DNA from: Mortierella sp. BCC40632
Taxonomy: Eukaryota > Mortierellomycota > Mortierellomycetes > Mortierellales > Mortierellaceae
Reading direction: 5' to 3'
Assembly: GCA_011634665.1 (NCBI GenBank)
Contig: WAEK01000006.1
Coordinates: 2,300,001-2,364,000, forward strand
Length of the DNA: 64,000 nucleotides
Below are positions 10,000-18,976 of this stretch, piece by piece (within the stretch, counting starts at the first letter, position 1; every line of letters begins with the position of its first letter). The position numbers and the translations under genes were made by a program. Under the pieces are notes generated by a model. That model did no database searches. It worked only from the letters and a program-made list of their open reading frames with translations, and was not told where the DNA came from.

Positions 10000-12012
10000 C
10001 TCATTCTTTCCAATCTCTCCCCTAGTCAACTCAAATGATAGCTTGCAAGATTGAGATGCTACTTTTGGTTGAACGTTGAGAAGTTTGATGTAATCCTTCG
10101 GAATGATAATGTGAACAATCTTCATACTAGGGACTTCCGGGAAGCGAAAGAGTACTCCGTATCGCAAAGATATCGGTAGCAGTCTGTTTGTTTCAAAATA
10201 TTGGAGATCAAGTCTGAGGATCGACACTCTCGTTGACATCTTGAGCGCTCCCTCCAGTAGCTCAAGATCGCTCGTATTACAGGCCCAGCCGAAGAAAATA
10301 TCGAGCTCGTAGACTCACCTTGCCTTTCCTAATGCTGAAAAGAACTTTTCTGCCAACACTCTTGACCGAAGCTTCACTTCGACTCTGCCGTCGTTTTCAC
10401 TGAACGACCCTCCCACAGAACCCAACACGCGACGGAACTCCTGAGCCGAACTCTCTTGATAGTTCATACGATAGTGATCGAGACAGACCCACTTGACATG
10501 TCCCTCGTCCGTCACGGTTCTGTACAGATTCCCTAATACCTTCCTGTCGTCCTTGTCCCTTAGAAAGGTGTCTAGCTTACGAAGATCCGCGCCTTCCAAT
10601 GCCTCCTTCTTTTCCATCTGCGCAGCAAACTCGTCAACAGCCTCGCCTTCGTTCACAGAGATCCTGTCCATCCAGTCTATGACCTGATCCATCCCAGGCT
10701 CAATGCTGTTCCTCAACAGCTGTAAACTGACTGTGGCTTGGCCGATGGCATCTGACGGGACAAGGTTAGAGATTACAGGAACTGCCACTCCGGCTACAGA
10801 GACACCATACTTGAGCATCTTGAGAACAGTGAGGACGTAAAGACCGTATTGCTGAAAGAACTCTGAGGGTCGAACAATCTCATATCCTTCATGTTTGGCA
10901 AAATGAATTTCATGACGAGTGTCCTTAGTCCCGATCGACTTGGTATGTTCTCCACACTCACACAAAAAGTAGAGACGAAACTTGTTTGAGAAGGGATTGA
11001 GAGCATCCCAACCTGAGGGGTCTTGAGGAAGGACAACAAAAAGGCGAGGGATTGAGTACTCGTGGAGTTCGTAGGTCTGAGTCAGAATGGCCTGCACACG
11101 AGAGTGGAGCACACCTATCTGATTGAGGGTTCGTTGTTGTAGCTCTTTCGCCTCTTCTTGATTGATTAGTACTTGCTTCTCCAACTGTTTCATTACTTCC
11201 AGATTGGTAGACATTTCTTTCTGTAGTCCATACACTTCTTCCTGCTTGGCCGACATTTCTTTATGTAGTCCGTTTACTTCCTCCTGCAACTTCAGGTTTT
11301 TGGTCACCATTGCCTCAATCCTCTGAATCCCCCCACTTATCTCTTTCTCCTTATGACCATCATTGATAATCTTGGCAAAAGTCTGATAGATGTTGGGCGA
11401 GGCCCGCACTGTCTCTTGAACTTCTGGAGCCAAAAGAGAGAAGAATCGCTGTTCGACCTCAGTTTCGTGCGCCTTTCTTGTCGCTTGTGTTACAATCTGC
11501 TTAAACGATGTAGGCTTGGAAGAAGCAATAGTCACTGATGCTGAGTTTGGTAATGTGTTAAGAGGGTCAGCGTTGTTCGAGGACACCACTGATATAGGTT
11601 GAGTAGCCTCGGCAACAGCAACTGAGGTACTAATTGGAGTATTAGTTTGGCTGCCGACTGGACCAGACTTTATTGGAGCTTGTTGAGCAGAGGTTGACAA
11701 GACAACATCCATTGATTGAGGACATTGGCTGATACTTTGTGTATGATTAAGAAAAGGAAAGGAGTTAACGATGATATATTTGAACATCAAGACTATTCAC
11801 GTCAATCTACTCTTTATGTTTCGTTTTTACCTTTGATAGTCAGATCCTCGAAGAAACTTGATCACTGAGGTGCCACTGTAGATACGCCTCACTCCAGGAA
11901 AGGCACGCTCAATATCCTCCCAACGAACAAGAATCTGTCCTTCAGTATGGTGGAGAGTGATTTCTGTAGTGTTTGTGGTTTCAACCAAGCGAAACGAATG
12001 AGTATCATCCAT
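9352..12012 (-). CDS. NLR-like coiled-coil/LRR protein gene with an in-frame TGA
   Basis: Exon 1 is 12012-11831 and exon 2 starts at 11734, after a 96-nt intron. Exon 2 stays in one frame to a stop at 9352, except for a single TGA at 10317-10315. Read past the TGA the product is 854 codons long; stopping there it is 533 aa. Order: an N-terminal module (about 1-61) with a WEDIERAFPGVRRI core; a low-complexity linker; a coiled coil (about 170-250) with two near-identical 14-residue units (EEV.GL.KEMS); a central conserved block (about 275-365) with FRLYFLCECGEHTKS and a hydrophobic stretch; the TGA at codon 534; then VYELDIFFGW and seven and a half 28-residue LRRs (about 640-854) of ribonuclease-inhibitor type. 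No NACHT or NB-ARC P-loop is present. I recall similar multi-copy proteins in Mortierella. A sensor role is inference. The TGA and the abrupt end of the eighth LRR suggest decay. Confidence 0.7.
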
Positions 12013-13017
12013 TGCTTTTGTCGGATGTATCGTGGTCGAGGTTTGAGAATGAGGAAAAGTGGCGACTTTGTGTGAGAAAAGGAAGAAGTGCGGGTGAGAT
12101 AGACAAGAGTTTGCACTGGACCCTTTTGACTCGGAAGGCGATGCCTTTCTGTGGTCACCTTATTTGCCCTTGGTGGAATCAAGCCTCTGACACACCTGCA
12201 TAAGCAACGCATTCGAGTTGTACAAAGAAAATTTCGAGGGAACCGATTGAGGAAACCACCGATAGCTAGAAGAATGCCTCGTTTTGCCTATTGTCCTGTG
12301 CTTTGCCTTGTTGTTTGTCTAACATCTACCTTGTCAAAAGGATAACTGACTTGTGGCAGTCAAAAGTTCATAGTGACGTCCCATCAAGAACCGTGGTACG
12401 AGATATCTTTGAGTACCACCTGTCTCTCGTCCTTTGCTCGGCATTGCAGCAAGAGTAATCTATCTCAAAGTACACCACTTCAAGCTTTGCAAAAAGACTG
12501 CGCCAGGCAAGCTTAGCAGGTCCTTGTGCGCATTTGGTGGGCGCCAGTAAGATGCACGTCTCCTTTCTGTTGACATCGATTCAAGATCTTGAGCGTGGTT
12601 GAGCTTCGACATTCGCAGAGTCTAGTAGAATGCGCCTAGATTGGATAGAGGGATTCCCATCAATGGTCTCCTATAGCATTTTGAAAGCATCATTATGTTA
12701 GGTATCAATAGTAGACTCTAGTATCTATAGTATTTATTCGAGTGCCAGTCCTCTTTGCATCAAGCAAGTCTGCTCCACTGGTCTGCTCTAATTCGTCACT
12801 CGCTGCCACCTCAGGCGCTGGATCACTGTCTCTATTGGCGGTGAATAATAGGAAAGGGTATCTGTTGAAGTTGAACACGAATCCCTTGACAGGACAGTTC
12901 TCGAGAGTGTTGTCCATGCTGTGTGACTGTATGACAAAAGTTAGGAGGGAGATCGCAAAAGGATCAGCTCCATGTGCCCCTCCATTGTAATTTTTTCCCA
13001 CATTACTCCATCTGCAA
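12013..13017. other. Spacer between divergent genes, with F-box debris
   Basis: This separates the minus-strand LRR gene from the plus-strand F-box gene. At about 12395-12440 on the plus strand the sequence 'gtctctcgtcctttgctc' followed by 'ggcattgcagc' closely matches 13404-13432 of the F-box gene, so it is a scrap of another family member. A 111-codon minus-strand frame (12705-13040) includes NGGAHGADPFAISLLTF and looks coding-like, but it has no recognised domain and overlaps the F-box first exon. Promoters of both genes should lie here; no clear TATA element was found. Confidence 0.5.
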
Positions 13018-13122
13018 ATGAGGAACGAGATTACCAGCACTCACCATGTCGGTAGTCCAGGTTTGTCCAAGAGCATATCATACACTCCAACACTCGAAAC
13101 ACCTCTGAAAGAAAGACTAACA

Positions 13123-13194
<72 letters not shown>

Positions 13195-15187
13195 AGGTGG
13201 TCATGGTCAAAGGACACTTCCCAACGAATGTCTGCTTCTTGTGATCAAAGAGCTCAAGTCCGACCTCCCTACGCTCTATAGCCTCCTGACTGTAAACCGG
13301 TTCTTTTTCAAGGAAGCCTTGAAGCTGTTGATGAGTGATCCACTCCACGAATTTCAAGGCAGAAAGAGATCTATAAAGCAAAATCCCTTTTACGGCCGCC
13401 TGGGTCTCATCCTTTGCTCAGCACTGCAACGTGAATGGTTGAAACGAAAAGGCGTGACTGGACAGCAGGGACAAGAACAAGAACAAGGACAAGGACAGCG
13501 GAAGCGGATGCGTCAAGAAAAAGGGGAGACAAGCGAAGAGTCATTGGAAACCCAAAATTCGATATTATCGACTCAGAGCTGGCCTAAGTCCTTACAGAAT
13601 CATGTCCAAGGGCCCGATTTTTTAAAAGAGCTAGAGTCCATCATGAACGAGTATGGACTGGCGCTCTCCTTCTCCGTCAACCATTCTCAAGAGTCATATA
13701 CTCAATTGACTACGGTCGATTACTCAGCTTATATGTCGTCAATCTACATCAGGGACATCTCATTGCCTGGAATCAGTCAGGTGGTCAGGGTGCTTCCACA
13801 AAAGGGTCAAGGAACATGGCCACCAATTTATCCAGAGACAGATGCAGAAAAAAATAAGGAACCAAGAAGAAAAGCCGCTAGACGTCTCACTCTGTTTCTA
13901 CTTTCGCATGGTTGTCAACAAATCACTCATCTTGGGATAGGCCTAGGAGAGTCGGCCCATTTCGTCAGGTTTGCAGGGAGGATGCCAAACCTTCAAACAC
14001 TTGAAGTTGAGAAGATTGAGCCTCTTAACGACCCTCTCGCATACGCACTCCTTGCCACAAATTTTATTTGTCAGAACCAAGAGGCATTTCCGTCCAAACC
14101 TCTGCTGGAGCTTGAATTTGAATTATCTGACGACTATGAATATTTACCCAGATTCGACCAGTACGAGATGTCGCGGGAGGAATGGTTGGAAAACCGTCGA
14201 GACTGGCATAGTAAATACAGTCCGATACGAGTATTATATGAGGCTGTTGGACGACCAAGATCGATAAATGTTAGTCTTTTGCCTTGGTTCTATAAGGAGT
14301 CGCGCTCCATCGAAACCAGTCGTCTTGTATCATTAGCGGATCACGAAGTTGGACGATGGGATGCAAGCGAGGTTCCAGAAATGGAGTCATTCCTACGACG
14401 CTGTACTGAACTACGGAATCTTGATATTGCCGTCGGACATCGTGCTTTATTTCAATGGCTCACTATCTCCCCAACCAAGATTGATCCGACGAACAAGTCT
14501 CTACTATCGATAAATCCAAGACGACCGCTTGCCAAGTTATCAAACTTAAGGCTCCATTCCGAACGTAATTACTGGATTCTTGTACATGTACTCAATGATA
14601 TAGTCGAGGCGACTGGACAAAGTCTTGAGACCATTCAGGTTGAGCAAGAGTGGTACTTTGAACACTATCCAGAGAGAGATCGAGAGACGGCCCTACTTGG
14701 GAATAGTTGGAAGTTGCAAAGTATTCCCAGAACGACCACGATTGGCCTTGGCTGGGATCTTCCGAGAGTACGCGAAATCAAGCTCGAGTTTGAGGGAAAT
14801 GTTTCATTCGGATCGTTTGACCAATGTCCACTTCTTGAAACGCTTACGATTCGGTGCAACACATGCGACACTAGCAGGATATTTACTTCCACCAGCACTG
14901 TTGAGCCATTACAACAAAGAGTCTACAGGAGGTCATTAACACTTTTGCCGATCTGGAAGCTTCAGAGTCTGAAAAAGCTGTACTTGGCCGGAATGGTCAG
15001 TGTTCAATTTAACTTTGAGTCTATCAGATACATGACAAAGCTAGAAATCCTTAAGCTTGAAGTAGAAGCTTCGGAGTGGTTCCAGAGTTTTTCGAACATG
15101 TACATGGAGCTGTGTCGTGACGATGTTCTGTCAGTCCTCGTAAGTCTTGATTTTCTATCTTTCTTTCTTCTTTTCTATTCATTCATT

Positions 15188-15222
<35 letters not shown>

Positions 15223-15933
15223 CTTGCGCTTTTGCCTACTTTCTCAAATTTACTCTTAATATTAACTCGAGACTAGGATGTGACAGGAGGCCCTCTGTCG
15301 AGTTGGGAACCGACAAGCGAATTCTACCCATGGCACTGGTGTTCCGAGTCACTAACACATATTAAAATCACGGGCCCAGCAGCAATGATGTTCCATCTCC
15401 AGTTGTTCACTCGATTTCCATCTCTTCAAATACTTGAGCTCGGAGCCGCGCTTGGAGACAAGTATCGATTTCTGAATTCGCGTGAGGAAGCCCTGCTCAG
15501 GATTTATGATGGTCAGACTAGGGGTCCACGAGATCCATCGATCCTTCCTGCTCAGTCCTTGTCTCAAATGGTATCAAGTTCAGCACACTCAAGGATTCAG
15601 GAAGACGATAGAAATATCGTTGTCATGTTACCGAAACCCCAGCCTCCGCATCCATTTTTGGAGAGCAAACTTCTATCCCTCGCCTTTGTTCTCGACTGGG
15701 ACACTGTCATTCCTAATATCTGGACTCAGATATTGATAAACTATGCACCTAATCTCGTATCAATGGCTGGATTCGTTGGAATGGACCGATTGATACAAAT
15801 ACAGGAGATTCAAGAAGTAATGTCGGCCAAAAAGAAAATGAACCCTCAAGCCAATTCCGAAGATGAAATAGAAAATGTCGACGAGTCCCGCGTCGAGTTC
15901 CTGGCCCGCGTCAAGGAAAAGATGTATTTTTAG
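13018..15933 (+). CDS. F-box domain protein
   Basis: Proposed exons are 13018-13051, 13197-15139 and 15277-15933, giving 877 aa in one frame. Intron 1 carries a long CT tract before a CAATAG acceptor; intron 2 carries a poly-T run. An F-box-like helix set sits at about residues 19-58 (LPNECLLLVIKEL, then TLYSLLTVNRFFFKEAL). F-box proteins bind Skp1 and select substrates for SCF ubiquitin ligases. After a Q/G/K/R low-complexity stretch (about 105-135) comes a long region with spaced leucine motifs (for example ITHLGIGLGES, LQTLEVEKI, LKKLYLAG), consistent with irregular LRR-like solenoid repeats. No regular repeat period is visible. The first exon is short and is the weakest part: a second donor at 13061 is also in frame. 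Relics of the same family lie at 8500-8665 and 12395-12440, so this is a multi-copy, fast-changing gene. The substrate is unknown. Confidence 0.75.
13126..13190 (+). repeat. CT dinucleotide tract in intron 1 of the F-box gene
   Basis: About 65 bases of CT repeat directly precede the CAATAG acceptor and probably act as an extended polypyrimidine tract. Confidence 0.9.
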
Positions 15934-16567
15934 GGGGGAGCAAAAAAAAATGTTCATCACCCTCCACTTTTCTCTCTGAAGGAAACTTCATCTCATTACG
16001 GTAGCCGTGGTCATGTCTGCAGGTTGAGCGATAATGGGCATGCGCCAACAATACATTTTAAAATATCAGAAAAAGAAAGATATTCCATCTGTTTGTGTCC
16101 TCCTTCGCTTCTGGGAGGGGGGGGGGGCTACCACACCCTTTGATAAGTAGAACCCTCAGTGCACCATATGAGGGGAGCGCTGTAGATACTCAACCTTCAT
16201 CCATGTAATGCTTTACCTACCAACCTTGTCCATGTCCAGACTTTGTAGTTGGGACACAAGCGTGTTCCAGGGTACCAGAGAATGCTCAAAAGGAGGAGAG
16301 AATGATAATTTTTTTTTTGAAGAGATCCAGCTCTTTTAATTGAGAAAAAAAAGAAGAAGAGAAGAGAAAGGCAAGAAAAGCAATTAGAGACAAAGGAATA
16401 ACAAACGCAATCAAACAAATAGAAATGAAGCAACAACGAAACCAAGGCAATGTCCGGGCAATATCCTGTGCCATATCCAACAGAATCAACGCGATATCCA
16501 GTGCAGCAATCCAATGCTGTATCCGGTATAACAAAAAGTGCAACAATGATAATAATAATAATAAAAA
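15934..16567. other. Intergenic spacer
   Basis: AT-rich spacer after the F-box gene with a G run near 16119-16128. No gene was recognised. Confidence 0.5.
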
Positions 16568-16725
16568 GAATCCAAAGTAATGTCCAGATGAATCCAGAGT
16601 AAGATCCAAATGAATCCAAAGAAAATACCCATATGATTCTACCGTACGATCCAAATGACTCTAACGATATCCAACTGTTCCAACAAAAAATCCAAATGAT
16701 TCCAACGTAATATCCAAACGATTCC
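16568..16725 (-). repeat. 22-bp minisatellite, about seven copies
   Basis: On the minus strand seven consecutive units of 22 bases (one of 20) begin GGA[A/T]TC and continue ATTTGGAT. Units differ at several positions. The repeat makes a long minus-strand open frame (16197-16937) of repetitive aromatic peptide that should not be annotated as a gene. Weaker related units continue to about 16450. Confidence 0.8.
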
Positions 16726-18762
16726 AATGCAAAAAGCTCCCAGGAAGGTCGGCAGTATCCTTTCTTCACTATATCCAATGCAAATGATCCTGTCCCGGGG
16801 CGAATAGGCTCTCGACCAGCCGTTGTCTTGATATCAGTAGTAAATAAATAAATCCGTGGAATGGCGTCCTCAACTCCTAGTCTATGCTTTGGAAAGAGAA
16901 GAACCAAAAGAGGTATGGGGGTACTGGCGGGTATCAATGTTGAAGGAGAGGAAGGAGGTGGAAACTCAGAGACAAACTACTGGCTCAGTCCAAGAACACC
17001 CAAACTCAAGGACTTATGCATCAAACCCCTTTGATCCACTACAGCAATCCTTCTTCTCACCCGAGAACCTGCTCCTCTCTGAACCTCCTCCTAGGGGCTA
17101 TTGCGGATAGGTGGTACGACTGCTTTTGCAAGGTGAGAATTCCGGCTGGCCGGGAAGGAAAATAGGACAGAGAGACTGAATCATTGGGGAGGTCACTCCG
17201 ACCACAGAGCGAAAAGATGTGCCAACAAACGAAAAGGTGAAGAGTATCAACAGCCCATACACAAAACACACAAACACTCACTATGCTAAAAGTCTGCAGC
17301 CAAGTCTGTCAGCAGGAATGAGATCCTGCCAGCAGGGACGAAAAACAGGACCTGGCTGTTGGGACTGTCAATAGGCAAGCTTCTTGATAATCACTCGAGT
17401 CAGAAATAAACAAGGGGAGAGTGGAGAGAGACTATACTAGAATCCTGTCTGTGAGTGAACCCACAGGCAGAGAAGAAATGGGGAAGAAACAAGGGGAGGG
17501 GGAGGAGGTGTGGAGAGAGGGGAGAGTGGAGGAGGAGAGTGGAGGAGGAGAGGAGAGTGGAGAGGAAGGGAAGGAAGGAATGGGGAAAAGAGGTGAGAAG
17601 GAGAGAAAAAAAATGAGGGGAGAAAGTAACCCACCGAGTAAAAGTGTGCCTACAGAGAACTGAGGACATACTTGACTCAGTAGAAAAGGAAAAAAAACAA
17701 GACCTCAATCGACTGCAAGCCGACCGTTTCAATCCAACGCGCGATTTGCAAAAGATGAAGGGGAAGAGAGAACAAGATAGAAAAAAAATACTCGCCTAAG
17801 ACCTACATGTAGAGAAACCACATGCAGAGAAGAAAGTGGAAAAACAAGGGAAGCGAGCAACAATAAAACCACACGGCCCCTCACAAACCTGAATGCAGAG
17901 GTAGAGGAATGAGAAGAATACCCATTACCAGACCATTGCAGCACAGAGGTGAACAAAAAAGGAAGAGTGGCCAAGAATCTTGGCTGCAGAAGGTGAAATG
18001 GAAAACAGAAAAGTCGACTACTCGAAAGTGTTGGACACACCGAGCAATAGCGCAAGGCCCAAAAAAGAGAACCTTGGACTATTGTTCACTCTGAGTTGTC
18101 AGGGCCCTCAACCCTATCAGCCTCTGTTGTCCAGCCCGCCCGGCAATATCGCCGGTCCCACCTTGCGGGCGCGTCGCACCTTGACCCACCATTGGGGTCC
18201 CTATCCAGTCGCACGCCTAGGAAGAGAGAGAAGTGCAGGCTCCCAGCTCTCACCGGGGATCACTGCAGCCTCACAAAGAGCCTTGACGCCGCCTCAAGCT
18301 GAATGTCCCTCAAGGACATCCACAGCAGCCCGCTCTGAGGCCACACACCCTCTACCCTTCGCCATTGACCCCTCTCCAGTACTCACCCCATCCTCAGTTG
18401 ATTCTCTCCATGACTCTTTCGATCCGCAGCCCACTACTCGTCTGTATCCATCCCCATCAAGACTGAGGATGACATGGACAGTAGGTATGGAAGCGGAGAG
18501 AATCATAGATTGGATCCGAGGAGAGGAGAATGGAAAGAGGGATGGGAAGAGTGGAAGGAGGTGGACGAAAGAAATAAAAAAAAAAAGTGTGGAAAAGGAG
18601 TGTCGAGAAAAAAAAAAAAAAAAAAAAGGGTAGAGTGGATGGAGGAGATGGTGGAGTAGAGGAGATGGTGAGGTTGTGGTGGAGGAGATGGTGAAGTGGA
18701 AGAAACAAGTAGCAGGAGGGGGAAGAAAAGTGGGAGAGGAAATGTACAAGGAAAGTGTAGTG

Positions 18763-18800
<38 letters not shown>

Positions 18801-18976
18801 GAAGAGGAAGGAGAGGAGGGTGGGGAGGAGATGTGGATTGTGGATTATGAATGGGTAGAGGAAAAGAAGAGATCAAGTCAGTCCAGACAAGCATCGACAT
18901 CCAATTTCAACCATGACAAACAAACAAACAAACAAAAAAAAAGTTGAAGTCAAATCTTACCAAACGGCCGTATGGT
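16726..18976. other. Purine-rich spacer with short hairpins
   Basis: No gene was recognised. The stretch contains GGAGAG-rich tracts (about 17495-17620), a poly-A run (about 18607-18626), a GA tract (about 18767-18797) and at least five short inverted repeats between 17312 and 17984, most followed by a similar A/G-rich tail (see findings). The plus-strand frame 17980-18633 mixes these with unrelated sequence and has no recognisable domain. Confidence 0.5.
17312..17984 (+). repeat. Dispersed short hairpin family
   Basis: Stems: 17312-17317/17324-17329 (GCAGGA arm); 17445-17453/17462-17470 (CTGTCTGTG arm, one wobble); 17659-17664/17676-17681 (ACTGAG arm); 17803-17810/17820-17827 (CTACATGT arm, one mismatch); 17970-17976/17978-17984 (GCCAAGA arm, one-base loop). 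The second and fourth copies share flanks such as 'gcagagaagaaa' and 'aacaaggg' while their stems differ. Individually short hairpins occur by chance; the shared flank is what suggests a family. Confidence 0.45.

Noticed and set aside
10229..10318. A 90-nt intron removing the in-frame TGA
   Set aside because: Possible, but it has no polypyrimidine tract and would delete VYELD..ALKM, which appears to belong to the family's coding sequence; kept only as an alternative.
16197..16937. 246-codon minus-strand frame resembling a membrane protein
   Set aside because: Most of it is the 22-bp minisatellite read through; no start context, splice sites or homology signal.
17980..18633. 217-codon plus-strand frame
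   Set aside because: It crosses a hairpin repeat, spacer and purine runs with no consistent composition or domain.
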